Below, one piece after another: positions 1 to 7,732 of a stretch of 40,845 nt of DNA. Position 1 is the stretch's first letter. Each line of letters starts with the position of its first letter. The DNA is from Chloroflexales bacterium ZM16-3 (lineage in GTDB: Bacteria; Chloroflexota; Chloroflexia; Chloroflexales; Chloroflexaceae), in assembly GCA_004138175.2 (NCBI GenBank), contig RYFE02000043.1, forward strand, positions 1 through 40,845, in the 5' to 3' direction. The notes under the pieces were generated by a model. That model saw only the letters and a program-made list of their open reading frames with translations. It had not been told where the DNA came from and searched no databases. Position numbers and translations under genes: made by a program.

Positions 1-149
1 ACCTTTCGATAGGTCACATCCGCGCGCCGCAGGTGTACAACGATGCATGGGAGAAAGCCGAGCGGTTCCATCGGCTGATGGCCGAGACGCATCGCTATGC
101 CGACCATGAACGCGTCTCGCCGGGCAGGAGCAGCAGCAGGGAGGGTTCT

Positions 150-1034
150 ATGAGCGCACGCTCTGTCTATACGCCGGGGCTGTACTACGGGCTGACGTTT
201 CTGGGCTCTTACGCCATCTGGTTGGTCGCGTACTATCTCCAGGCGCAGGGCGCGCCGAGCGCGCCGCTGGTGGGGATGTCCGGGATGCTCGTCCCGTTTG
301 TGATCTCGCTAATCATGATCGTTCGCTCGGGCAACCCGGCGCTGAGGAAGGATTTTGTCAACCGGCTCGTCAACCTCGGCCTCATTCAGCCCAGGATGCT
401 GCCGGCATTCTTCCTGATCCCGCTCACGATCGTCGTTGCGATCTTCCTCTCGCTGCCCTTTGGCGGATCGCCGGAGCAGCTCCGGCTGGCCGAGGGCTTC
501 TCATTCTCGACCGGGGCGGTGCCGGTGCTGCTCTTCCTGGTGCTGGCCGCCTGCTTCGAGGAGCTGGGCTGGCGCGGCTATGGCTTCGAGAGCCTGCAGA
601 GCCGCTACACCTACCTGACCGCATCGTTGATCTTCGGCCTGCTCTGGTCGATCTGGCACATCCCGCTGATCGTCGCCGAGGGCCAGTACGCCAATGAGCT
701 CTGGCAGCAGAACATCTGGTTCGCCCTGAACTACTTTGTCGCCTTCATCCCGCTGGGCGTGATCGTCAGCTGGATCTGCATCAAGAGCGGCAAGAGCATC
801 CTGGCGGCGGTGCTCGTTCACTTCCTGCTCAATATCGCCCAGGAGACGTTTGCGGTCGCCCAGACAACCAAATGCATCCAGACGCTGGTGCTCGTGGTTG
901 TCGCCATCGGCATCGTCGCCTACGATCAGGAGCTCTTCCGCTCAAAAGCGCACCTTGACCTGGGTGAGGGACACGCGTTATCGCCTGCGGCAGCGCAGGA
1001 GAAGGGAGCCACGTCCGATGCCTCCACTCCGTGA
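150..1034 (+). CDS. CPBP-family (CAAX-type) intramembrane metalloprotease
   Basis: A 294-residue polytopic membrane protein. The ATG at 150 is preferred because AGGGAGG lies 6-8 nt upstream; an in-frame GTG at 33 adds 39 polar residues with no ribosome site. The family signature is visible: EELGWRGYG (the glutamate pair and the arginine of motif 1), then WSIWHIP (motif 2 histidine), then a late VLVHFLLN helix carrying the third motif. CPBP proteins are membrane glutamate-type proteases; bacterial members serve in bacteriocin immunity, prenyl-protein processing or unknown roles. The 3' end overlaps the next reading frame by 17 nt, so the two were probably co-translated. The substrate cannot be inferred. 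The family call is secure. Confidence 0.9.
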   Translation: MSARSVYTPGLYYGLTFLGSYAIWLVAYYLQAQGAPSAPLVGMSGMLVPFVISLIMIVRSGNPALRKDFVNRLVNLGLIQPRMLPAFFLIPLTIVVAIFLSLPFGGSPEQLRLAEGFSFSTGAVPVLLFLVLAACFEELGWRGYGFESLQSRYTYLTASLIFGLLWSIWHIPLIVAEGQYANELWQQNIWFALNYFVAFIPLGVIVSWICIKSGKSILAAVLVHFLLNIAQETFAVAQTTKCIQTLVLVVVAIGIVAYDQELFRSKAHLDLGEGHALSPAAAQEKGATSDASTP

Positions 1035-1634
1035 CCGGATCGAGCGCGCCCTGCGCCAGGGCTTCCGCCTGCTCAACCGCCTGATGGTGCTGCTCTGGCG
1101 GCTGGGCCTCGGCCCCTCGCTCAGCCTCGCCCCACGATCACCGGCCGCTACCTGATGCTCACCCACACCGGGCGCAAGAGCGGCATGGCCCGCCGCACCC
1201 CGCTCAACTACGCCCGGGTCGATGCGACGATCTATGTGACGGCGGGCTTCGGCCCGATCAGCGACTGGTACCGCAACATCCTGGCCGAGCCCCAGGTCGA
1301 GATCTGGCTGCCCGACGGTCGCCGGGCGGCGCGGGCCGAGGAGCTGCCCGACAGCCACCCGCAGCGCCTGGCCCTGCTGCGCGAGGTGCTCAAGGGCAGC
1401 GGCTTCGCCGCGCTGCTCGCCGGCGTAAACCCCTACACCCTGAGCGACGTGCGGCTGGCCCGCGCCACCGCCACCTACCGCCTGATCGCTATCACGCCTG
1501 GCGAGCAGCTGCGCGGCCCCGGCGGCCCCGGCGACCTGGCCTGGGTATGGTGGCCCGTGGCCGGGGCCGCAATTGGTCTCGTGTTGGGATCCGGGATCGA
1601 CACATCCCAGCAATCCCGATCAGAGCAATCCTGA
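1018..1634 (+). pseudogene. Deazaflavin-dependent nitroreductase-like protein (DUF385 family), frameshifted
   Basis: Two overlapping frames together make one family member. The first, from ATG 1018, gives an N-terminal helix (RLLNRLMVLLWRLGLG) and stops at 1153-1155. The second contains TITGRYLMLTHTGRKSG, the conserved THTGRKSG segment, and continues to 1634. Joining them needs one extra base near 1130-1134, inside a CCCC run. The intact product would be about 205 residues of split-barrel F420/FMN-type fold. The longest open piece starts at ATG 1155 (159 residues) and lacks the N-terminal helix. The family includes mycobacterial Ddn, which uses deazaflavin F420; use of F420 here is only inferred. 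The last 40 residues (GPGGPGDL..WWPVAGAAIGLVLG) are hydrophobic and may be an anchor. The gap to the next gene is 4 nt. Confidence 0.72.
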
Positions 1635-1638
1635 GGTC

Positions 1639-2235
1639 ATGAGCAAACTTCACCATACAACCACTACGCCATCGCATGCGCCCACTGGGATGACCATTGA
1701 TGCAGCCCAGCGTGAAATGCGCACGGCCTTCCTGGGCGGCTTCGGTGGTCAGCTCGTCGCCGGGCTGATCTGGCTGGCCGCCGCAGCCCTGGGGCGTTGG
1801 TTCGCCCCGATCTACGGCATGGCGGCGCTCTTCTTCGGGAGCATGGCGATCTTCCCGCTGACCCAACTCGTCGTCCGGCTGCTGGGCCGTCCTGGTGCGG
1901 TACGCCCGACGAATGGGCTCTGGGCGCTCGGGGCCCAGACGGCCTTCACCGTGCCGCCGAGCTTCCTGCTCGTCGGCGCGGCCACGCTCGCCCAGACGCA
2001 CTGGTTCTTCCCGGCAGCGATGATCGTGGTCGGCGTCCACTACCTCCCCTTCATCACGCTCTACGGCATGCGCATGTTCGGGGCACTCGCCAGTGTGCTG
2101 GTCGTGGCGGGGGCCGGGCTGGGGCTCTACGGGCCGCCGCTGTTCAGTCTGGGCGGCTGGGTGACGGGTGTGGTGCTGCTCGGCTTCGCCTTCCTGGGTC
2201 GTCACCTCGTCCTGCAGGAAGAGCGGCGGGAGTGA
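1639..2235 (+). CDS. Multi-pass membrane protein (DUF7010-like), function unknown
   Basis: A protein of about 198 residues from ATG 1639; an in-frame upstream start at 1573 lies inside the preceding gene. A short polar leader (TTTTPSHAPTG) is followed by the conserved-looking block AAQREMRTAFLGGFGGQLVAG and about six hydrophobic helices, with charged loops such as RLLGRPGAV. The pattern EMR-AFLGG-GGQLV-G recalls a small uncharacterised membrane family annotated as DUF7010; this is memory, not a search result. Only 4 nt separate it from the nitroreductase frame, so it belongs to the same transcription unit. An internal ATG at 1690 is an alternative start. No catalytic motif is visible. Confidence 0.7.
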   Translation: MSKLHHTTTTPSHAPTGMTIDAAQREMRTAFLGGFGGQLVAGLIWLAAAALGRWFAPIYGMAALFFGSMAIFPLTQLVVRLLGRPGAVRPTNGLWALGAQTAFTVPPSFLLVGAATLAQTHWFFPAAMIVVGVHYLPFITLYGMRMFGALASVLVVAGAGLGLYGPPLFSLGGWVTGVVLLGFAFLGRHLVLQEERRE

Positions 2236-2484
2236 TACGGTTGGGGCGTGCCAAATCGCCGGCACGCGGGTCGTATATCGCCTTTTCTAATCTTTATCGG
2301 CCTGGAAGTTCTTGTCGGCCGTTCGCCCGAACTGCTGGCCGAGCCCATCGCCTTAAACGCGGTGGTCGCTCGCCGGGCAGACGGTGACGGTTGAAGTACG
2401 TTACCCCGGCATGGAAACGAGAAGAGCTGAGGAACTGCTGCCGCGCTTATCAAGCTGTCGGTATCGTGAGACAGGAGGCATATG

Positions 2485-2649
2485 ATGACTGCTAAAGGTC
2501 GTGGTACCTTGAGTATAGTGATTGCGTTCTTCTTACTAGCCAGTATGCTGTTCAGCTGGAACACGCTCCTGGTGGGAGGCGCGGCGATCATCGCCTTGAT
2601 TATCCTCGCGGCGTTTGAGTTCCGTGCTCCTCCAACGCATCGCTCCTAA
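2485..2649 (+). CDS. Small membrane protein (54 residues)
   Basis: AGGAGG at 2473-2478 sits 6 nt before ATG 2485 (another ATG at 2482 is too close). The product has a basic N-terminus (MTAKGRG) and two hydrophobic stretches (LSIVIAFFLLASMLF and LLVGGAAIIALIILAAF), then a short basic tail, so it is probably a two-helix inner-membrane protein. A perfect-stem terminator starts 27 nt after its stop, which supports it being a real, separately ended gene. I recognise no family. The sequence just upstream (2240-2470) is lower in GC and has no convincing gene. Confidence 0.7.
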   Translation: MTAKGRGTLSIVIAFFLLASMLFSWNTLLVGGAAIIALIILAAFEFRAPPTHRS

Positions 2650-2675
2650 TGTGCTTCACTTGCCGTTGTATCCTT

Positions 2676-2715
2676 GAGTGCGCCACCGAAGTCACGGTGG
2701 CGCACTCTATATTTT
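2676..2715 (+). terminator. Rho-independent terminator
   Basis: A perfect 13-bp stem (GAGTGCGCCACCG with CGGTGGCGCACTC) closes a 6-nt loop and is followed by TATATTTT. It ends the 150-2649 gene group and could also stop minus-strand transcripts arriving from the other side. Confidence 0.85.
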
Positions 2716-2751
2716 GAGAGAGAGCGAGATGCTCGCACGGCTTCGCGTCCT

Positions 2752-3297
2752 TCATGATCCAGATCGCACTACCTCTTTGTCAGCTTGTCTCCGATGTAGG
2801 CGATGTAGAGGGGTGCATCCTTTTGGATCGGATAGCTGAAAGTGGATCGCTACCTGCTCCGGGGTCAGAATCGGTGCGCCGACCACTCCCTTCACGGCCT
2901 TGCGGATGCCGTTCAGGATGTGGTCGCTGTGAGTCTCGATGATCACCTGAGCGCCCGCCGCCGCCGCGCGAGCTAGAAAGACGCCCATCGCCGACTGGCC
3001 GGCCGGGTGTAGGTGTAGCTCGGGGTTCTCGACCATCACCAGCGGGGCCACATGGGCGTCACGCTGCGCTAGCCCCACGGCGCCGAGGCATGCGGTGATC
3101 ACCGGCAGCACGTGGCTGAGGCCATAGCCCACATGGGCCGGCCGATGGTAGTTTGTCGCTGCGCTGGTGCGTAGCGGCATCACCAACAAGTTGGTGCGTG
3201 GCAGTGACTCAATCTCGAATCCGCTCCCTGGGAAGAACGCCCCAAGCCATGCCTCAACCTGCCGCTTGAGAGGCAGGCCGGCGTCAGGATGCCGCAT
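2752..3297 (-). pseudogene. C-terminal remnant of a DUF3696-type AAA/SMC-like ATPase
   Basis: The reading frame holds the C-terminal half of an ABC/SMC-like ATPase of the DUF3696 type: VGYGLSHVLPVI (signature region), PLVMVENPELHLHPAGQ (Walker B with the LHLHPA signature) and VIIETHSDHILNGIR (switch/H-loop histidine). Walker A and roughly the first 200 residues are absent, so it cannot bind ATP normally. The 3' end also looks shifted: near 2800 the other frame reads APLYIAYIGDKLTKR then stop. It abuts a DUF262 fragment (3300-3557) in a different frame, and the two seem joined by a deletion. Such ATPases often pair with DUF262 proteins in defence-like loci; that link is recalled, not tested. 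Confidence 0.75.
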
Positions 3298-3299
3298 CT

Positions 3300-3557
3300 C
3301 GGCGGGTATCTCAAGGTCTTCGTAATTGCAGCCTGAAAGCCTGGCATCGCCAGGAGGTCGTAAAAGCGCTGATGAAATTCATCGGCGTGCTCTGTGACAA
3401 ACTCCTCGCTGTAGCGGGTCATCAGCACCGAATAGATATCGAAAAGAGCGATGTTGATGACGTTGCGGCTGGCATTTGGGTCGGTATGCTTGCGGAAGGC
3501 GTGGCGCTGGAAGATTTGGTAGTTGTTGCGCAGGCTGCGCTCGAAGGGTTGGGGCAT
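3300..3557 (-). pseudogene. C-terminal fragment of a DUF262 (GmrSD-like) protein
   Basis: About 85 residues are readable. RNNYQIFQRHAFRKH, then NVINIALFDIYSVL and a closing FYDLLAMPGFQAAIT, match the C-terminal pattern I know from DUF262 proteins (an AFRK motif, then N-K/I-ALF-vws-v). The ParB-like N-terminal catalytic half is missing. Past 3310 the frame degenerates and the DUF3696 fragment takes over in another frame. Gene order and strand fit a DUF262-DUF3696 pair collapsed by one deletion. Upstream the fragment meets an unrelated plus-strand ORF. It is not expected to work. Confidence 0.6.
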
Positions 3558-3571
3558 TCGGTGGGCGATCC

Positions 3572-4000
3572 ATGTTGCTGGCTGGGTATGCTTGGTGTGA
3601 ACGAGAAAGGAACGGCGATGACGACGATTCGGATGACGACGGCGCGCCAGGGCTCCAGCTGCTCGGGCTCGGGTTGGCGCTGGCCGTGGTGCTCGTGGCG
3701 ACGCTCGCAGTGGTGCTGCCGGCGCTGGCCCTGGCGCTGACCCTGGCGCTCATCGCGGCGGGCGCGGCCATGGCGATGCAGCAGGCGCGGGCCGTGGCGC
3801 GCGCGGCGCGGGCGGCTGTGGCGGGCGCGCCGCGCGCGGCGGAGGCCCCGCAGCCCACCATGCTCCTTGCGTTGGATGACGGTGTGGTGCTCAGCGCGTG
3901 GCCGGTGCCGCTGCCCGGCGATGGCGCGCACCCTATGGTGCTCACGCGGCAGGGCTACCTGCTGCTCCGCGCTGGGGGCGAAGTCTTCCATCGGCTATAG
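3572..4000 (+). CDS. Hypothetical membrane protein
   Basis: About 142 residues from ATG 3572. An acidic stretch (NGDDDDSDDDGAP) precedes a long Ala/Leu/Val-rich block of roughly 45 residues that could form two transmembrane helices, then an Ala/Arg-rich segment and a soluble C-terminus (LLALDDGVVLSAWPVPLPG..YLLLRAGGEVFHRL) resembling a small beta domain. The start is uncertain: there is no good ribosome site, and the 5' part overlaps the antisense DUF262 remnant. The Ala-rich composition could arise by chance in GC-rich DNA, but the well-formed C-terminus argues for a real gene. No family recognised. Confidence 0.45.
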   Translation: MLLAGYAWCERERNGDDDDSDDDGAPGLQLLGLGLALAVVLVATLAVVLPALALALTLALIAAGAAMAMQQARAVARAARAAVAGAPRAAEAPQPTMLLALDDGVVLSAWPVPLPGDGAHPMVLTRQGYLLLRAGGEVFHRL

Positions 4001-4070
4001 GGCATGCGCGATCACGGTTTTGGATCACACAAGACGTGGAAGGGGTCCACCATAAAGCGCCAGCGCCGAT

Positions 4071-5267
4071 CTACGGCGCAGATGCCGCCGGTTGGGCCAG
4101 GGCACCATGCGCCGCCAGCACCTGGAGCGCACCGGTCACGAGCTGATTTGGGTCGGCCTCCTCGCGCGTGAAGGCCGCCGCGATGGTAACTCCGCTGCTG
4201 GGGAAATACCACATCGCGCTGCGGTATCCTTCCAGCAAGCCGGTGTGCCCGAGCGCTAGCCGCGCCTCCGGGGGGAGGCCCGGCGCGGGCAAGGTGCGCT
4301 GCATCACCCCGAGGCCGTACGCGAAGTCTGCGCCCCCCCATTCGCTGCCGGTCGGCGTACAGGCAAGCATCCTATTCAAGGTCGCTGGCTGGAGCAGCGC
4401 GCCCCACACCAGCCCCTGGGTAAAGCGCGTGAGGTCGGTGACGGTCGCGCTGAGCCCGCCGGCCGCCCAGGCGACCGACATATTCAGGGCGGTGCGGTCT
4501 TCCCCGCCCCCATAGCCGTGGGCGATATCGCCGGGGTCGGCGCTCGGCGGCGACAGGGCGGTGCCGCTCAGACCGAGGGGCGTGATAATGCGTTGCTGGA
4601 GTTCCTGCTCCAAGGTGTGATGTGTGACCTGCTCGATGATCAGGCCCAGCAGGATGTAGTTGGTATTGGAATAGGCCCAACGCCCGGGTGCCCCAGGCGC
4701 AAACAGCTGCGGGTGATGCAGCGCCTCAGCGACCAGCTCCTGTGGGGTCCACTGATGATCCGGGTGCTGATGCGCGCGGGCGATCAGGTCGTCGGTGAGG
4801 TAGTCGGGCACCCCACTGGTGTGGCTGAGGAGCTGGCGGACGGTGATCTGCTCGCCTCCTGGGACGAGCCCCGGCAGCCAGTGCGCGACGCTGTGGTCAA
4901 GCAGCAGCCAGCCCTCCTGGACAAGCTGGAGCGCGACGGCGGCGACGAAGGGCTTGGTGATGCTGCCCACGCGCACGCGGGCGTCTGGGGTGAGCGGCGT
5001 GCCGGTGGTGCTATCGGCCACCCCACGGGCGCTGCGGTAGACATCGCCGTTCGGCAGAGCGACGGCGATCAGCGCGCCTGGCGCGCCGGTGTCAGCCCGC
5101 GCTGCCTCAATGAGGTGGTCCAGGTCGGCGACAAGGTCTGGCCCGAGCGTGGATGCTGCGGGGAGTGCGGTGGGCGACCGGGCAGCGGCGGGCGCGGTCG
5201 GCAGGGCGATCAGCATGAGCAGCATGAGCAGCGGCAGGAGGCTGCGGTGAAGGGGCGCACGAGCCAT
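4071..5267 (-). CDS. Secreted serine hydrolase, beta-lactamase class C / DD-peptidase family
   Basis: 398 residues with a signal peptide (basic MARAPLHRS, a Leu-rich core, TAPAAA cleavage region). The active-site set of the penicillin-binding/class C group is complete: S102-I-T-K105, Y199-S-N201 and H341-T-G343. The length suits the single-domain Beta-lactamase family. It is probably exported and acts on peptidoglycan peptides, D-amino-acid peptides or esters; the exact substrate cannot be told from sequence. No partner genes adjoin it. Convergent transcripts from the plus strand end within 75 nt of its 3' end. A perfect palindrome at 5445-5477 lies upstream. Confidence 0.92.
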   Translation of the reverse strand: MARAPLHRSLLPLLMLLMLIALPTAPAAARSPTALPAASTLGPDLVADLDHLIEAARADTGAPGALIAVALPNGDVYRSARGVADSTTGTPLTPDARVRVGSITKPFVAAVALQLVQEGWLLLDHSVAHWLPGLVPGGEQITVRQLLSHTSGVPDYLTDDLIARAHQHPDHQWTPQELVAEALHHPQLFAPGAPGRWAYSNTNYILLGLIIEQVTHHTLEQELQQRIITPLGLSGTALSPPSADPGDIAHGYGGGEDRTALNMSVAWAAGGLSATVTDLTRFTQGLVWGALLQPATLNRMLACTPTGSEWGGADFAYGLGVMQRTLPAPGLPPEARLALGHTGLLEGYRSAMWYFPSSGVTIAAAFTREEADPNQLVTGALQVLAAHGALAQPAASAP

Positions 5268-5444
5268 GCGGAGAACTCTCTCTCTGGTCGTCAGGTGCCT
5301 CAGGGGTACACGGGTCTTGCGCCGTGCTCGCGCGCTGAACAGCGGTCATTCGCCGTCGTGAACGCTACGATACCATAAAAAGGAGCAAGCAAAAGCCGGA
5401 CACATGTCGTTGTCGGCGGTGTGATCGTTGGTGCGGCCATGCCT

Positions 5445-5477
5445 CGCGGCCCCCGAGCGATTCGCTCGGGGGCCGCG
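5445..5477. repeat. Perfect 16-bp inverted repeat, possible bidirectional terminator
   Basis: Arms CGCGGCCCCCGAGCGA and TCGCTCGGGGGCCGCG are separated by one base. There is no U-tract on either side, so termination would be weak or factor-dependent. It lies between the serine hydrolase and the small ORF at 5562, both on the minus strand, so it could separate their transcripts. Confidence 0.6.
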
Positions 5478-5561
5478 ACGTGTTGTGTCCCTGCTTACGG
5501 GATGTTGAACCCGGCCTGCCCATACCTCAATGGGGCATTGGGCAGACCGCGCTCATTCGTA

Positions 5562-5783
5562 TCAGCCACACTTTCCGGAGTCGTAAGGACAATCTAGGCA
5601 GGCCCGGCGAAGCCACCAAATCTTGTCGCCAAGACGATCACGCTTCTCTTGCATTCTCCAGAAATCGTCTTCAAAAATATAGACATCGGTTGGGGAGATC
5701 ACCTCCAGCTTACTGCCGATTGATGCGTACTCCTCTTCGCATCGACGGATCCATTCCCATCGTTCACAAGAACCAAAACACAT
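5562..5783 (-). CDS. Small cysteine-rich protein, unknown function
   Basis: 73 residues from ATG 5783, preceded by a strong ACGGAGG 8 nt upstream, which rules out the longer in-frame start at 5840. Cysteines occur near both ends (MCFGSC..RRC at the N-terminus; RRACLDCPYDSGKCG at the C-terminus), so the ends could jointly bind a metal or form disulfides. Between them lies an acidic, aromatic helix-like stretch (FEDDFWRMQEKRDRLGDKIWWL). There is no signal peptide, so it is probably cytosolic. A plausible promoter lies 60-90 nt upstream. Not recognised; a zinc-binding regulator or toxin-antitoxin partner would be a guess. Confidence 0.6.
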   Translation of the reverse strand: MCFGSCERWEWIRRCEEEYASIGSKLEVISPTDVYIFEDDFWRMQEKRDRLGDKIWWLRRACLDCPYDSGKCG

Positions 5784-5842
5784 GGTATTAACCTCCGTTA
5801 ACGATATAGAGATCGCCAACGCAGGAATAGTTTGTAGCATGT

Positions 5843-5870
5843 TATATATGAAGCTGCAGTCACTTCACAA
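5843..5870 (-). promoter_or_regulatory. Putative promoter of the 73-residue gene
   Basis: On the minus strand, TTGTGA (5865-5870) and TATATA (5843-5848) are separated by 16 nt in a locally AT-rich stretch, about 60 nt upstream of the ATG. The motifs are reasonable but not perfect. Confidence 0.4.
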
Positions 5871-5893
5871 GACGATTTTCCTCATCTCAATCG

Positions 5894-5916
5894 CCAGCTT
5901 AAGGCTGGGTTTTTTT
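5894..5916 (+). terminator. Short hairpin with T7 tract
   Basis: CCAGC-TTAAG-GCTGG followed by G and seven T residues. It is oriented for a plus-strand transcript, yet no plus-strand gene precedes it within 1.8 kb, which hints at an unrecognised short RNA between about 5800 and 5890 or a relocated terminator. Confidence 0.55.
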
Positions 5917-5977
5917 GTTGTCTCTCGCCTGACATCGCTATTCGAGGCGGCGGCAGACCTAAGCCTCAAAGATGCGT

Positions 5978-6042
5978 GAACCATGTCAAAGCCAGGTCAG
6001 CGGCGAACCGCTGACCTGGCTTTTTTTGCTTTGACATGGTTC
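5978..6042 (+). terminator. Strong terminator nested inside a second inverted repeat
   Basis: The inner hairpin has a perfect 14-bp stem (AGCCAGGTCAGCGG with CCGCTGACCTGGCT), a CGAA loop and T7. It is framed by outer arms GAACCATGTCAAA (5978-5990) and TTTGACATGGTTC (6030-6042). The outer arm also forms a TTGACA box reading rightward. The whole 65-nt unit is almost palindromic, interrupted only by the T-tract, as in mobile terminator or MITE-like units. Apart from the small gene's own upstream region, I see no gene in 5784-6190. Confidence 0.75.
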
Positions 6043-6191
6043 AGTGATGGATGGTATGTCATCCTAGCGTATACCCTAAACGGACGTCAGGAAGCTGAGG
6101 AAATCTGCGTCAGAATAGGGTTATTTTTCGCACTACCTGACATCGACCGCCCAGGGTTTAGGAGACTACCCTGACACATCTGTCAGGAGAG

Positions 6192-6563
6192 CCCCTCACC
6201 GGCGAGGACTCGTCGATGACGAAACTGCTGCTGTCGGTGAGGGGTGCGTTCGCCAAGTACGCACGGACGCTGATCACGGAGCGCCAGCGCGAGGGCCTCG
6301 CCATGGCCAAGCAGCGCGGTGCCTACTGCGACCACAAGCTCGCGCTCAACGATGTGCAGGTGACCGATTTGCGGCGACGGGTCAGCGCGGGCAAGCAGAA
6401 GGCGGCGCTCGCCCGCACGTTCGGTATCAGCCGCGAGACTCTGTACCAGTACCTCAAGCGGGAGGGTGAGCTACCGCGACGAGCGCTGCCGGCGCGGTGG
6501 CTTCGCGGGGTGATCGCTATTCCATGCCTCGTCGTCACTTGTCATCATCGCCGCCGACATTGA
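6192..6563 (+). pseudogene. C-terminal remnant of a serine recombinase (resolvase/invertase)
   Basis: From about 6192 the frame reads LTGEDSSMTKLLLSVRGAF, the end of the resolvase catalytic domain, then the E-helix (YARTLITERQREGLAMAKQRG) and a helix-turn-helix (KAALARTFGISRETLYQYLKR). The first ~110 residues, including the catalytic serine and the arginine cluster, are missing, so it is inactive as a recombinase. Translation could start at ATG 6216 to give a DNA-binding stub. The last ~25 residues are unrelated read-through. A second decayed resolvase, unlike this one in sequence, lies at 27179-27655. Confidence 0.8.
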
Positions 6564-6711
6564 ACGTCCCGCCCATCGTGCCCGTGTTGACGCCGGCGCT
6601 CGGCCCGATGACCCTGCCCTGCCCCGAGACGTTGACGCTGCCCTGCACGCCCCCGGTCTGGATGTTCGCCTGCTGGGCGAGGGTCTGGAGCTGCTGGGCG
6701 AAGGGCTGGCG
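6535..6711 (-). pseudogene. C-terminal fragment of an unidentified protein
   Basis: A 58-codon open stretch with no start codon, directly preceded by a TAG. It reads RQPFAQQLQTLAQQANIQT, then GGVQGSVNVSGQGRVIG and ends GTFNVGGDDDK. Gln-rich helix, then Gly/Val/Ser beta-like repeat, then an acidic tail: this is protein-like and frame-specific, unlike GC-shadow ORFs. I do not recognise the parent. It begins inside a 24-bp palindrome (6703-6726), which may mark a rearrangement junction. Confidence 0.5.
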
Positions 6712-6726
6712 CTATAGCGCCAGCCC
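6703..6726. repeat. 24-bp perfect palindrome
   Basis: GGGCTGGCGCTA joined directly to its reverse complement TAGCGCCAGCCC, with no spacer. It sits between two gene fragments that point away from each other (6535-6711 minus; CpaF remnant from 6830 plus). Confidence 0.7.
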
Positions 6727-6829
6727 CCGCCCCGCAGTGACTATGATGGGTTCTGGCAGATGCCAGACCAACGCCAGGCAAGTATTGGGTTCCGCCTCTG
6801 CCTCTCGGTGTCGCAAAAGGAGCAGACCG

Positions 6830-7515
6830 ATGACTGATCAGGCCGCCCCGGATACACCAACTATCGTCGTGGACGCGCAGGTCGAAGCGGTGCTGAACGC
6901 CTTGCGCGCCGACTGGCTGGCCGCGCTGGGCCTCACCGATGCCTACGAGGCGACGAGCTCCTCGGGCTGAGCATCCTGGAGCCGCTGCTGCAGAACCTGC
7001 GCATCGCCGAGATCATGGTCAACGGCCCCGCGCAGATCTTTGTCGAGCATCGGGGCAGGCTCCTGCAATGTGACATCGCGTTCGAGAACAGCGAGCACCT
7101 GATGCGTGTCATCCACCGCATGCTGCTGCCGCTGGGCGAGCGGGTCGATCAACGCGCGCCGCGGAGCGACGTCAGGCTCCCCGATGGGTCGATGCTCAGC
7201 GTGATCATCCCGCCGCTGGTACTGAATTGCCCATGCCTCACGTTACGCAGGGTTCCAAGTCAACTGTTGACCATCCACGATCTCATCCATATCAGCGAAG
7301 TCGTACACTCGCAGGAGCACGGCTACGAGCTCCGCGACATCATCGCCTTCAAGTCGACAGGCACCAATGCGCAGCGCAAGATCACGGGTGAGCACGTCTT
7401 GGTGAATCCGCTCAGCGATGAGTGGCGCGAGCGGCTGGAGCGAGCGAATGGCTTTCTGCCGCCGTTTGTGCTTGCGCAGACAGCCATAGCACCAGATGGC
7501 GAGGATGTGCCGTAG
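6830..7515 (+). pseudogene. CpaF/TadA-type secretion ATPase with core deletion
   Basis: AAAGGAG precedes ATG 6830. The N-terminal block (VVDAQVEAVLNALRADWLAALG) shifts frame near 6950 by loss of one G and continues as DELLGLSILEPLLQN, AEIMVNGPAQIFVEHRG, then LPDGSMLSVIIPPLVLN, the N-terminal domain of CpaF-like VirB11 ATPases. After PCLTLRR..QLLTIHDLI the sequence jumps to HISEVVHSQEHGYELRDIIAF and ERLERANGFLPPFV, the CpaF C-terminus. The central RecA-like domain with Walker A, Walker B and the Asp/His boxes (about 230 residues) is gone. CpaF powers Tad/Flp pilus assembly; no other pilus gene is present. Certainly non-functional. Confidence 0.85.
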
Positions 7516-7732
7516 GCGTAGCGCTCCTGGGGGTCTATCGCGTGCCGGTGCCAAAGTCGAAGGGGGCCGATGTGTCTACCCGCGATGGTGCCCCTACGCG
7601 ATCAGGATCATCGAGCTAGAATCGCACGCGCCTGATGCCCTCTGACGGCAGTGCGAAGACGAAGATCCTGCCGCTTACCTGTGCGCCGCTTAGTTGCGAC
7701 GCGCCTTTCCGATCGCTGCCAACTACCGCGCC
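7516..7732. other. Intergenic region, no feature seen
   Basis: 217 nt between the CpaF remnant and the convergent end of the giant secreted protein. I find no clear hairpin terminator, gene or repeat here. Confidence 0.5.

Noticed and set aside
2240-2400. Short open stretch ending LLAEPIALNAVVARRADGDG
   Set aside because: No start codon, ribosome site or recognisable family; too short to support as a gene fragment.
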